A DNA stretch of 64,000 bases from Pseudomonas tritici (GCF_014268275.3 NZ_CP077084.1:6072501-6136500); one strand, 5' to 3'; shown: positions 18,645-27,327, counted from the stretch's first letter. Notes: generated by a model not told the origin, from the letters alone. Numbers and translations are program-made.

Positions 18645-19777
18645 CACGCCGCGCCCCACAATGCAGTGATATTTCGCTCGGCCATCGCCGGCCCCACGCT
18701 CATGCCGACACCGGTGTGCATCAATGCCGCACTCACTCCAGGCGCCGCGCGCAGGAACGAGAACGGCGCCGGCCCCCGCGAGCCGTACACACCCTGCCAG
18801 CGTTCCAGCACCTGGATCTTGCAGCCCAGGGTCTGCTCAGCCAGTTCGATCATCCAGTCATCGACCTGCTCGGCATTGAACGGCGAAGCATCGCTGCCGT
18901 AGTCATGGGAGTCGCCGATGATCAGCTCGCCGTGAGGCGTCGGGCTGATCAGCAGGTGAATCCCGTGTTCATGCAGGTGCGGTGCTTCACGCAGGATCTG
19001 CGCCTGTACCGGCGCGGCTTCCGGCAGATCGGCGAATGCGCCGTAGTGCACGCAACTCAGGCCGGTGAGCAACGCGTGTTGCAGGTTCAGATTCACGGCT
19101 GGCCGCGCGCGCAGCATTTGCAGGCGGCAGATACTCGGGTTGAGTTCGGCCATCGCTTCGGCCAGCAAGGTTTGGTAGTCGTGACCGGAACAGACAATGA
19201 TCTGCTCGCCACGAAAGCTGCCCGCCGTGCTGTGCAACTGGCCCGGTTCGACGTCGCGCACCAAGGTGGAAAAGTAAAAATCCACGTTCAGTTCCTGCGC
19301 CAGGTAGTTGATCAGCGCCGGGATCGCTTCGCGGGAATACAGTTGCTGATCGTCCTTGCCATGCAGCGCGGCGCGGTGATGGCGGAACTGGCCGCCGTAC
19401 AGATCCCGCATTGCTGAACCTTGCAGCAGTTCGACGTTGTAGCCGTATTGTTTTGCACGACCGGCGCAGAACGCTTCCAGCAGATGCTCCTCGGCTTCGG
19501 TGCGAGCGAACAGGTACGAACCGTTGCGCTTGAGTTGCAGCCCGGCTACCTGGGCCCAATGCCCCCAGATGTCTCGGCTTTCCCGCGCCAGGTCGAGCAT
19601 CGGTCCCGGCGGTTGGCCGGTGACCAGGGCTTGGCCGAAGTTGCGCACCGAGGCGCCCAATGGTGTGGCGCTACGTTCGAAGACTTTGACCTTGAGGCCG
19701 CGCTTGGCGGCAGCATAGGCGTGAGACAGGCCGAGGATGCCGGCACCGATAATCAGCAGGTCGCTGTGGTGTGTCAT
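18644..19777 (-). CDS. FAD-dependent oxidoreductase of phosphonate clusters (TIGR03364-like)
   Basis: 377 residues, DAAO/glycine-oxidase superfamily. The N-terminal dinucleotide-binding motif IIGAGILGLSHAYAAAKRG has G11, G13 and G16, followed by RNFGQ, typical of covalent or tightly bound FAD amine oxidases. This clade is repeatedly found in phosphonate operons, and related flavoenzymes have been proposed to oxidise N-methylated aminoethylphosphonate. The start at 19777 (MTHHSDLLIIG) is used. A longer frame to 19885 would translate a REP sequence. Its stop overlaps the PhnZ-like start (TGATG). The real substrate is inferred from context only. Confidence 0.82.
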   Translation of the reverse strand: MTHHSDLLIIGAGILGLSHAYAAAKRGLKVKVFERSATPLGASVRNFGQALVTGQPPGPMLDLARESRDIWGHWAQVAGLQLKRNGSYLFARTEAEEHLLEAFCAGRAKQYGYNVELLQGSAMRDLYGGQFRHHRAALHGKDDQQLYSREAIPALINYLAQELNVDFYFSTLVRDVEPGQLHSTAGSFRGEQIIVCSGHDYQTLLAEAMAELNPSICRLQMLRARPAVNLNLQHALLTGLSCVHYGAFADLPEAAPVQAQILREAPHLHEHGIHLLISPTPHGELIIGDSHDYGSDASPFNAEQVDDWMIELAEQTLGCKIQVLERWQGVYGSRGPAPFSFLRAAPGVSAALMHTGVGMSVGPAMAERNITALWGAA

Positions 19778-19800
19778 TGAATGATGTCCTGAATTCGAGA

Positions 19801-19883
19801 CCGCTATCGCAGGCAAGCCAGCTCCCACACGTTGACTTGCGAACACCTTCAAATGTGGGAGCGGGCTTGCCCGCGAAGAGGCC
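19801..19883. repeat. REP pair, GTGGGAGC family, outward-facing
   Basis: Arms 19801-19830 and 19851-19883 in tail-to-tail order. It fills the gap between the phosphonate-binding protein gene and the FAD oxidoreductase on the same strand, so it could reduce read-through from the transporter genes into the catabolic pair. Confidence 0.85.
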
Positions 19884-19902
19884 ATCAGCCCAAACGAAAA
19901 TA

Positions 19903-20925
19903 TTACTGACCCGCCACCTTCTCCGACTTGCCGTCATAGCGCTTGCGCCACTCAGCCAAAATGCTGTCGCGGTTTTTCGAGGCCCAGGCAAAGTCGTTCT
20001 TGATCAGGCGCTGCTCGTAATCGGCCGGCAATTCAGTCTGCGGCTTGGCAATTCCCGGCTGGGCAAGGACGGCGAAGTTGTCCTTGTACAGGTCCATGGC
20101 AGCAGGGCTGGCCGAGAAGTCGGCGAGTTTTTTCGCCGCGTCGGCATGGGCAGAGCCCTTGAGCACGGCGGTGGCTTCAATGTCCCAGCCCAGGCCTTCT
20201 TTGGGCAGGATGATATCCAGCGGCGCACCCTGGCGTTTCAGTTGTACGGCCGGGTACTCGAACGAAATCCCGATCGGGAACTCACCCGACGCCGCCAACT
20301 TGCACGGCTTGGAGCCGGAGTGAACGTACTGGCCGATGTTCTGGTGCAGGTCGTCCATGTACTGCCAGCCCTGTTTCTCGCCGAAGGTTTGCAGCCAGGC
20401 GCTCACGTCCAGGAAACCGGTGCCGGACGAGGCCGGGTTGGGCATGACGATCTTGCCCTTGTATTCAGGCTTGGTCAGGTCCTGCCAGCTCACCGGCTTG
20501 GTCAGGCCCTGTTTCTCGGCTTCGACGGTGTTGAAGCAGATGGTCGCGGCCCACACATCCATACCGACCCAGGCTGGTGGGTTGGCAGCGTCGCGGTAGT
20601 TTTTGCCAATCTTGTCCAGGTCCTTGGGCGCGTAGTTATCCAGCATGCCCTGCTGATCGAGGATCGCCAGGCTCGACGCGGCCAGGCCCCAGACCACATC
20701 GGCTTGCGGGCGGTCTTTCTCGGCCAACAGCTTGGCGGTGATGATCCCGGTGGAATCACGCACCCACTTGATTTCAATGTCCGGGTTGGCCTGTTCGAAG
20801 GCTTTTTTGTAGGTCTTCAACTGCTCGGCTTCGAGGGCCGTGTACACCGTCAGCTCGGTTTTGGCGAAGGCATTCAGACTGAATGCGGTCAGTACGGCAG
20901 CGACCAGCGCCAGGGGCTTGAACAT
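19903..20925 (-). CDS. 2-aminoethylphosphonate ABC transporter, periplasmic binding protein
   Basis: 340 residues with a Sec signal peptide (residues 1-21, cleaved after NAFA). The mature start TELTVYTALEAEQLKTYKK and the RDSTGIITAKLLAEK segment are those of the Fe3+/AEP-type binding protein family (TIGR03261-like). It would capture AEP or a related phosphonate in the periplasm and deliver it to the fused permease. The gene follows the permease gene by 22 bp. Ligand identity comes from the neighbours (PhnZ-like and FAD enzymes) plus family resemblance, not from binding residues. Confidence 0.85.
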   Translation of the reverse strand: MFKPLALVAAVLTAFSLNAFAKTELTVYTALEAEQLKTYKKAFEQANPDIEIKWVRDSTGIITAKLLAEKDRPQADVVWGLAASSLAILDQQGMLDNYAPKDLDKIGKNYRDAANPPAWVGMDVWAATICFNTVEAEKQGLTKPVSWQDLTKPEYKGKIVMPNPASSGTGFLDVSAWLQTFGEKQGWQYMDDLHQNIGQYVHSGSKPCKLAASGEFPIGISFEYPAVQLKRQGAPLDIILPKEGLGWDIEATAVLKGSAHADAAKKLADFSASPAAMDLYKDNFAVLAQPGIAKPQTELPADYEQRLIKNDFAWASKNRDSILAEWRKRYDGKSEKVAGQ

Positions 20926-20947
20926 GGAGCACCTCCTTCAGGGATGT

Positions 20948-22660
20948 TTATTGGCCGGGCGCGGTCTGGCGCCAGGCTTGGGACCGGCGCAACGCGCCAC
21001 GTGAGGCCCACGCCAGCAGCAGCGAGACGCCGGCCGACGTGAACAGGATCAGGGTCGACATGGCCGCCGCACCGCCCACGTTGCCGGCGTCGTCCATGTT
21101 CAACACGGCAACGGCGGCAAGGATGGTGTCGGGGCTGTAGAGGAAGATCGCGGCGGACACGGTGGTCATCGCCGACACAAACAGGTAGCGCACGATGTCC
21201 AGCAGCGCCGGCAGGCAGATCGGCACCGTGACGTTCAAGTAATGGCGGTACAACGGCGCCTTGAGCGACAACGCAGCGGCTTCGAATTCGGCGTCGAGCT
21301 GGCGCAACGCCGTGGTCGCGGTCATTTGCGCGGTGGTCAAATAGTGAGCAATGGTGCACACCACCAGCAGGGTCATGGTCCCGTAGAACACATGCAGCGG
21401 GTTGCCGTTAAGGTTGAAAAAGAACACGTAGCCAAGGCCCAGCACCAGCCCAGGCACCGCCATCGGCACAAAGCTGAGCATGCGCAGCGCCAGGTTCAGG
21501 CCCTTCTGGCCCTTGGTCTTTTCCATCAAATACGCGCCCGTGAAGATCAGCACGCTGCCGATCAACGCGGTGCACAGCGCCATGGTCAGGCTGTTGCGAT
21601 AGGCCAGCCAGCCGCCGCCGGCGGTATCTTCGAACTGGTAGTGATTGAGCGACAGCGACAGGTTGTACGGCCAGAACTTCACCAGCGAGGAATACACTGC
21701 CATGCCGAATACCAGCAGCAACACGGCGCAGATCAGCAGCACGATGGCCAGGTAGCAGCCATCTCTTGGGCGCGATGGCAACGGTTGGAAGACTTGGGCA
21801 CGACCGCTCATGGAATCGCCGTGGCGACGGCGTAGCCAGGCATCCACACCAAAGCTGAACAGTGCTGGCAGCAGCAACACCATGCCGATCAGCGCACCGC
21901 GGCCGAACTGTTGTTGGCCAACCACAGCCTTGTAGGCTTCCAGGGCCAGCACCTGATAATCGCCGCCGACCACGACGGGCACGCCGAAGTCGGTGATGGT
22001 CAAGGTGAACACCAGACAGAACGCAGCGAACACCGCCTGGCGTGTGGCCGGCCAGGTAATGCTGCGGAACGCCCGGGCCGGGCTGGCCCCCATGCTCGAG
22101 GCCGCATCAAACAGCCGCGCATCCGCCAAGGACAGCGCCGACAGCAGAATCATCAAGGCATGTGGGAAGGTGTAGATCACCTCGCCCAGCACAATGCCCC
22201 AGAAGCCGTAGATATTGTCCGAGAGCAGCCCGCGCAACATGCCCTGGTTGCCGAACAGATACACCAGCGCAATGCCCGGCAACATCGACGGCGCCATCAG
22301 TGGCAGCAGCGACATGCCGCGCCAGATCGCCTTGCCGGGAATCAACGTACGCTGCAATGCGTAGGCAAACAGGTAGGCCAGCGGTACGACGATGGCCCCG
22401 ACGCTGAGGGAAACTTTCAAGCTATTGCCCAGCAGCCAGTGGAAGTTGTCACTGGTGAGCAGTTCCCGCGCCGCCACCAGGCCGCCGCCCTGCCCGGCTT
22501 CGCTGCTGAAACCGCGCCAGAAGATCGCCAGCAATGGCAGCAGTACGGCAATACCCAGCAATAAAAGCCAAATCAGTTTGCCGCCGACCACGAAAATGCG
22601 ATCGCCCAGCTCGGCGCGGGAGACCTGACGCGGCTCAGGCAATGTCATGACAGCAGCCAT
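20948..22660 (-). CDS. 2-aminoethylphosphonate ABC transporter, fused permease
   Basis: 570 residues with about 12 hydrophobic segments, i.e. two permease domains in one chain as in the FbpB/SfuB and AEP (TIGR03262-like) families. Each half has an EAA-type cytoplasmic loop: the first near LFDAASSMGASPARAFRSI, the second near EFEAAALSLKAPLYRHYL. The start at 22660 (MAAVMTLPEP) follows the ATPase stop within a few bases. An ATG at 22648 is an alternative. A longer frame running into the ATPase gene is rejected. Confidence 0.87.
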   Translation of the reverse strand: MAAVMTLPEPRQVSRAELGDRIFVVGGKLIWLLLLGIAVLLPLLAIFWRGFSSEAGQGGGLVAARELLTSDNFHWLLGNSLKVSLSVGAIVVPLAYLFAYALQRTLIPGKAIWRGMSLLPLMAPSMLPGIALVYLFGNQGMLRGLLSDNIYGFWGIVLGEVIYTFPHALMILLSALSLADARLFDAASSMGASPARAFRSITWPATRQAVFAAFCLVFTLTITDFGVPVVVGGDYQVLALEAYKAVVGQQQFGRGALIGMVLLLPALFSFGVDAWLRRRHGDSMSGRAQVFQPLPSRPRDGCYLAIVLLICAVLLLVFGMAVYSSLVKFWPYNLSLSLNHYQFEDTAGGGWLAYRNSLTMALCTALIGSVLIFTGAYLMEKTKGQKGLNLALRMLSFVPMAVPGLVLGLGYVFFFNLNGNPLHVFYGTMTLLVVCTIAHYLTTAQMTATTALRQLDAEFEAAALSLKAPLYRHYLNVTVPICLPALLDIVRYLFVSAMTTVSAAIFLYSPDTILAAVAVLNMDDAGNVGGAAAMSTLILFTSAGVSLLLAWASRGALRRSQAWRQTAPGQ

Positions 22661-22661
22661 C

Positions 22662-23726
22662 TCAGGCAAACACCTGCAGGCTGCGCGGCGGCAGGGCGAC
22701 CCAGATATCCTGGGCGCCCAGGCGCGGCATGGCTTCCGGAGCCACTTCGGCCAGCAGCGGATGGCCGGGCAATTGCTCCAGTTCAAAGCTCATGCGGCAG
22801 CGGTTGCCGAGAAAGGTGATCTCGCGGACCTTGGCCGGGAACAGGTTTTCTTCATGCACCGGCGGGTTGACGCTGATCGCTTCCGGGCGGCAAAACAGAC
22901 GGCCGGACTTGGCGATGCCAGCATCGTCGGCCAAGCGCATGTTCATCCCGCCGACCTGCGCGTGGCTGGCACTGTTGCGACTGAACGGCAGCCAGTTGCC
23001 CTGACCGACAAACTCCGCCACGAACGGGGTGGCCGGGCGGTCATAGATCTCCTGGGGCGTGGCGTATTGCTCGACCTTGCCGTTGTTCATCACCGCGATG
23101 CGGTCGGCCATCAGCATGGCTTCGTCCTGGTTGTGGGTGACCATCAGCGTGGTGATGCCCAGGCGGCGTTGCAGTTGGCGCAGCTCGGTGCACAGATGTT
23201 CGCGCACGCGGGCGTCGAGGGCCGACATCGGTTCGTCCAGCAACAGCAATGAGGGCGCCGGCGCCAATGCCCGGGCGAGCGCAACGCGTTGCTGCTGGCC
23301 GCCGGAGAGTTGGCCCGGGTATTTCTTTTCACTGCCGACCAGGCCGACCAGTTCGAGCATCTGCCCGACGCGCTTGCGCACTTCATCGCGGCCGCTGCCG
23401 GCGAGGCCGTAGCCGATATTCGCTTCGACAGTCAGGTTGGGAAACAGCGCGTAGGACTGGAACAGAATGCCGTAGTCCCGCGCCTGGGGTGGCAGCAGGG
23501 AAACATCGCGGCTGCCCAGGTAAAGTTCGCCGCTGTCCTGGCGCTCCAGGCCAGCGATGCAACGTAACAAGGTGGTCTTGCCGCAGCCGGACGGGCCCAG
23601 CAGGCACACCAGCTCGCCAGCGGCGACGTCCAGGGAGACGTTATCCAGCGCGGTAAAAGCGCCGAAGCGTTTCTGGATACCGCGCACCTTCATTGGCGCG
23701 CCGGGTTGGGTCAGGGCTGTGTTCAT
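22662..23726 (-). CDS. 2-aminoethylphosphonate ABC transporter, ATP-binding protein
   Basis: 354 residues. Walker A is GPSGCGKT (44-51), the signature is LSGGQQQR and Walker B is LLLLDEPMSALD, followed by the switch His (VTHNQ). A C-terminal TOBE-like domain (from about residue 280) is as in Pot/Fbp/AEP importers. It is the first gene of the transporter-catabolic run. The promoter should lie in the about 135 bp between its ATG and the MITE-like element. Substrate assignment by operon context. Confidence 0.88.
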   Translation of the reverse strand: MNTALTQPGAPMKVRGIQKRFGAFTALDNVSLDVAAGELVCLLGPSGCGKTTLLRCIAGLERQDSGELYLGSRDVSLLPPQARDYGILFQSYALFPNLTVEANIGYGLAGSGRDEVRKRVGQMLELVGLVGSEKKYPGQLSGGQQQRVALARALAPAPSLLLLDEPMSALDARVREHLCTELRQLQRRLGITTLMVTHNQDEAMLMADRIAVMNNGKVEQYATPQEIYDRPATPFVAEFVGQGNWLPFSRNSASHAQVGGMNMRLADDAGIAKSGRLFCRPEAISVNPPVHEENLFPAKVREITFLGNRCRMSFELEQLPGHPLLAEVAPEAMPRLGAQDIWVALPPRSLQVFA

Positions 23727-23872
23727 GGAGGCACCTCATCAAACTGATGAAGGCCATGCTAGGCAGGCAATGCGTCGCTGGTGTGGCAGGAAGGCAAAAG
23801 GCAGTGATAGTGGTATTCGTGGATTTGTGTAGGACTGATGGAGATGGGCTGCCTGGGCAGGCCTCATCGCGG

Positions 23873-24029
23873 CATGGGTATCTACACATTCTAAATGTGA
23901 TATCGCGTAGCAGCTGTCGAGCCTTGGCGAGGCTGCGTTTGCGGTCTGTCTGACACACCGCTGACGCAGCCTCGCCAAGGCTCGACAGCTGCTACGCAGA
24001 GGCTCGCTCTAGATATGTAGATACCCATG
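23873..24029. mobile_element. MITE-like palindromic element inserted in a REP
   Basis: 157 bp bounded by perfect 14-bp terminal inverted repeats (CATGGGTATCTACA at 23873-23886; its complement at 24016-24029). It is flanked by a 10-bp direct repeat CTCATCGCGG (23863-23872 and 24030-24039) that looks like a target duplication. Inside lies a perfect 34-bp inverted repeat (23905-23938 with 23964-23997) around a 25-nt loop. Removing the element and one direct repeat restores a normal REP sequence. No ORF, so mobilisation would need a transposase in trans. Confidence 0.75.
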
Positions 24030-24110
24030 CTCATCGCGGGCAAGCCCGGCTCCCACAGTGTTGATCGGTGAACACATTCAACTGTGGGAGCTGGCTTGCC
24101 TGCGATGGCG
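24030..24110. repeat. REP pair split by the MITE-like element
   Basis: The first arm (CTCATCGCGGGCAAGCCCGG-type) is interrupted at its 5' end by the element, and the second arm CTGTGGGAGCTGGC runs 24082-24110. Part of the first arm is duplicated at 23862-23872 on the other side of the insertion. Confidence 0.85.
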
Positions 24111-24132
24111 ATTCAAAGGCCACCACACAACC

Positions 24133-24996
24133 TTAAATCGGTGACATTTCCTGCGCCAACCCCAGAAACGCCGCCGGCAGCCGCGCGCCTTTGCGCTCCT
24201 TGAGGCAGTACAAATACTCCGGGATCTGCGGCGCATTCTCGATGGTCAACACCCGCAACTGCGGATCATGCGGCACTTCCTGGCGGGCAATGATGCTGAT
24301 GCCAATATTGCGCAGCACCGCCTCGCGAATCGATTCCCGGCTGCCGATTTCCAACAGCGGGCCGTAACTTACGCTTGCGCCCTGTAGCATTTCTTCGGTC
24401 AGGCGCCGCGTGGTGGAGCCGGCTTCACGCATCAACAAGGTATGCCCGGCCAACGCAGTGAGCGGTACATGATCGAGCTTGGCCAGTGGATGATTGCGAT
24501 GCACCGCCAGCACCAAAGGGTCGGTGCCCAGCACGCGGCGAATAAGGCGCGGGTCTTCCAGCAGCTGCGACGACGCAGCGACATCAACGCGGTAATCGTC
24601 CAGCGCTTCAAGCACCTGCTGGGAGTTGCCGATTTCCACCGACACCTCCACCTGCGGCAGGCGTTCGCGAAAGGCTTTGACCAGGTCGAGGATGTAATAC
24701 GGCGCCGTCGCGGCGATCCTCAGCGCACCCTGGACCTGGCCACTGTTGCGCAGGAAAAACTCGATGTCCGCTTCCTGCTGCAACAGCGCCTTGACCATCG
24801 GCAGCAGGCGCGCACCTTCGTCGCTGACAGTGAGGCGACGGCCGCCCCGGTAGAACAGCTCAACACCGTATTGGCTTTCAAGATTGCGGATCTGGGTGGT
24901 AACGGTGGGTTGGCTCAGGCCGAGTTTCTTCGCCGCCTGGGTAATACTGCCCAGGCGGGCGACCATGAAAAAAGCCTTCAACTCGGCACTCAGCAC
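24133..24996 (-). CDS. LysR regulator of aminoethylphosphonate catabolism
   Basis: 287 residues from a GTG start with GAGGTGAG upstream. The N-terminal winged HTH (residues 4-62, with GSITQAAKKLGLSQPTVTTQIRNLE) and the C-terminal effector domain are complete. It resembles the LysR subfamily tied to AEP genes (TIGR03339-like), and its position upstream of and in line with the AEP transporter supports that. Only 16 bp separate it from the end of cadA on the same strand, so it may also receive transcription from the metal-responsive promoter. Confidence 0.83.
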   Translation of the reverse strand: MLSAELKAFFMVARLGSITQAAKKLGLSQPTVTTQIRNLESQYGVELFYRGGRRLTVSDEGARLLPMVKALLQQEADIEFFLRNSGQVQGALRIAATAPYYILDLVKAFRERLPQVEVSVEIGNSQQVLEALDDYRVDVAASSQLLEDPRLIRRVLGTDPLVLAVHRNHPLAKLDHVPLTALAGHTLLMREAGSTTRRLTEEMLQGASVSYGPLLEIGSRESIREAVLRNIGISIIARQEVPHDPQLRVLTIENAPQIPEYLYCLKERKGARLPAAFLGLAQEMSPI

Positions 24997-25012
24997 ACCA
25001 CCCTCACCTCAA

Positions 25013-27265
25013 TTATTTGCGCAACAGGCGCAGGCCGTTGAACACCACCAGCAGGCTCACGCCCATGTCGGCGAACACCGCCATCCACATGGTGGCCATG
25101 CCCAGGAAAGTGACCGCGAGGAAGATCGCCTTGATCACCAGCGCCAGGGCGATGTTCTGCTTGAGGATACTCGACGTTTGCCGCGACAGACGAATGAATG
25201 CCGGAATCTTGCGCAAATCATCGTCCATCAGCGCCACATCGGCGGTCTCAATGGCCGTGTCGGTGCCGGCTGCAGCCATGGCAAAACCGATCTCGGCGCG
25301 GGCCAGGGCTGGCGCATCGTTGATACCGTCGCCGACCATGCCCACGCGGAACCCTTGGCCATACAGGGCTTCAATGGCTTGCAGCTTATCCGTAGGCAAC
25401 AGGTCGCCCTGGGCCTGGTCGATGCCGACCTGGGCAGCAATCGCCTGGGCGGTGTGGGTGTTGTCGCCGGTGAGCATCAGGGTTTTGATGCCCAGGTCAT
25501 GCAACTGCTGGATCGCTTCACGGCTGCTGTCCTTGACCGTGTCGGCGACGGCGAACAGCGCCAGCGGGCCGGACTTGTCGAGCAGCAGCACCACGGACTT
25601 GCCCTGTTTTTCCAGGGCGAAGAGTTTCTCTTCCAGCTCCGGTGAGCACAGGCCCAGGTCTTCTACCAGGCGGTGGTTGCCCAGGTGGTAGGTTTCGCCG
25701 TTGATATCGCCACGCACGCCACGCCCGGCCAAGGCTTCGAAGTTATCCACAACGTGCATCGGCAGGTTTTTATCCACAGCCGCGTTGGCAATCGCCAGCG
25801 ACACCGGGTGATCGGAACGCCCGGCCAAACTGGCGGCCAGCGCCGGTGCGCTGTCTTCGATGTTGGGGAAGAGCGCCAAGTAATCGGTTTGCACCGGTTT
25901 GCCGTGGGTGATGGTGCCGGTCTTGTCGAGGGCCAGGTAGTCGAGCTTGTAACCACCCTCCAGGTACACGCCGCCCTTGATCAGGATGCCTTTGCGCGCC
26001 GCCGCCGCCAGGCCACTGACGATGGTCACAGGCGTGGAAATCACCAAGGCACAGGGGCACGCAACCACCAGCAGGACCAGGGCGCGGTAGATCCAGTCGA
26101 ACCACACGCCGGCCATGAACAGCGGCGGAATCACCGCTACGCCCAGCGCGAACAGGAACACGGCCGGGGTGTAGATCTTCGAGAAGCGGTCGACGAAACG
26201 CTGGGTCGGTGCCCGTGCGCCTTGGGCCTGTTCCACCGCGTGAATGATACGCGCCAAAGTGGAGTTGTTAGCCGCTGCGGTGACTTTGTATTCCAGGGAG
26301 CCGGCCTGGTTGATGGTGCCGGCGAAGACTTTATCGCCCACGGCCTTTTCAATCGGCAGGCTTTCGCCAGTGATCGACGCCTGGTCAATCGTCGATTGGC
26401 CGGCAGTGACTTCACCGTCCAGGCCGATGCGCTCGCCGGGCTTTACCCGCACGATTGCACCCAGATCAATGCTTTTGACCTCTTTTTCAGCCCATGATCC
26501 ATCAACCTGCTGCACCGTGGCCTGCTCTGGTGTCATCTGCATCAAGCCACTGATGGCGTTGCGCGCTCTGTCCAGGGACTTGGCTTCGATCAACTCGGCC
26601 ACGGTGAACAGGAACATCACCATCGCCGCTTCCGGCCATTGGCCGATCAGGATCGCGCCGGTCACCGCGATGCTCATCAGGGCATTGATGTTCAGGTTGA
26701 GGTTTTTCAGGGCAATCCAGCCCTTTTTATAGGTGGTGAGGCCGCCGCTGAGAATCGAGATCAGCGCCACCACCGCGATCACCCACGTGGGCGCGGCATT
26801 GGTGAAGTGCAGCACTTCGGCGCCCAACGCGCCCACACCGGACAACGCCAGCGGCCACCAGGGTTTCTTGGCGGGCGGCGCGGCGGCCGGAGTGCCTTCC
26901 TCGATGGGGTCAGCCTGCATGCCGATGGATTTGATCGCGTCGATGATCGGCGCAGTGCTTGGCAGGTCGTGGGTGACGCCAAGGATGCGATTGATGAGGT
27001 TGAATTCCAGCTGCTGCACACCAGCCAGCTTGCCCAGTTTGTTCTGGATCAGCGTCTGCTCGGTGGGGCAGTCCATGGCTTCGATGCGAAAAGTGCTCAG
27101 GCGCGAGCCGGCGGTGGGCGCTTCGCTCAGTTGCACCCGCGCAGGGGCTGGGGTGCCGGAACAGCAAGAGCCTCCGTGGCCATGATCATGCACAGGCGTG
27201 AGTTTTTTCGGGCCATGATCGTGGTCATGGTCGTGTTTATGCGGGGTGTGGAGGGAATCGCTCAT
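25013..27265 (-). CDS. cadA: Zn/Cd/Pb-exporting P1B-type ATPase
   Basis: 750 residues. A His-rich N-terminus (HKHDHDHDHG, residues 9-18; VHDHGHGGSCC) is followed by a heavy-metal-associated domain whose motif is MDCPTEQT (64-71), keeping one Cys of the usual CxxC. The core has the TGES-type actuator (SITGESLPIEK), the CPC ion-binding helix (VVACPCALVIS), the phosphorylation site DKTGTITHGKP and the hinge GDGINDAPAL. It pumps Zn2+, Cd2+ or Pb2+ out of the cytoplasm. The start at 27265 (MSDSLHTPHK) avoids reading through the promoter. Divergent from cadR, with the shared operator between. Confidence 0.95.
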   Translation of the reverse strand: MSDSLHTPHKHDHDHDHGPKKLTPVHDHGHGGSCCSGTPAPARVQLSEAPTAGSRLSTFRIEAMDCPTEQTLIQNKLGKLAGVQQLEFNLINRILGVTHDLPSTAPIIDAIKSIGMQADPIEEGTPAAAPPAKKPWWPLALSGVGALGAEVLHFTNAAPTWVIAVVALISILSGGLTTYKKGWIALKNLNLNINALMSIAVTGAILIGQWPEAAMVMFLFTVAELIEAKSLDRARNAISGLMQMTPEQATVQQVDGSWAEKEVKSIDLGAIVRVKPGERIGLDGEVTAGQSTIDQASITGESLPIEKAVGDKVFAGTINQAGSLEYKVTAAANNSTLARIIHAVEQAQGARAPTQRFVDRFSKIYTPAVFLFALGVAVIPPLFMAGVWFDWIYRALVLLVVACPCALVISTPVTIVSGLAAAARKGILIKGGVYLEGGYKLDYLALDKTGTITHGKPVQTDYLALFPNIEDSAPALAASLAGRSDHPVSLAIANAAVDKNLPMHVVDNFEALAGRGVRGDINGETYHLGNHRLVEDLGLCSPELEEKLFALEKQGKSVVLLLDKSGPLALFAVADTVKDSSREAIQQLHDLGIKTLMLTGDNTHTAQAIAAQVGIDQAQGDLLPTDKLQAIEALYGQGFRVGMVGDGINDAPALARAEIGFAMAAAGTDTAIETADVALMDDDLRKIPAFIRLSRQTSSILKQNIALALVIKAIFLAVTFLGMATMWMAVFADMGVSLLVVFNGLRLLRK

Positions 27266-27296
27266 TCTGTCGCGTCCATAAAGGTGCCTGTTGCCA

Positions 27297-27327
27297 AGTA
27301 AAGACCCTGTAGCCACTATAGGGTCAA
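27297..27327 (-). promoter_or_regulatory. MerR-type cadA promoter with CadR operator
   Basis: The 21-bp imperfect palindrome 27304-27324 (minus strand ACCCTATAGTGGCTACAGGG plus T) matches the known Pseudomonas CadR/ZntR-type operator. It sits between TTGACC (-35, complement of 27322-27327) and TTTACT (-10, complement of 27297-27302). The spacer is 19 bp, the overlong spacing that MerR-family activators correct by twisting DNA. Confidence 0.9.

Larger units (their letters stand above)
23727..24132. other. 406-bp gap holding a REP interrupted by a MITE-like element
   Basis: From the ATPase start outward: about 135 bp of unique sequence (presumed promoter), REP remnant 23862-23872, MITE-like element 23873-24029, then the rest of the REP (24030-24110) up to the LysR stop. 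No coding potential is supported. Confidence 0.8.

Noticed and set aside
19777..19885. N-terminal extension of the FAD oxidoreductase
   Set aside because: The extension is encoded by the REP pair and lacks the dinucleotide-binding start seen from 19777.
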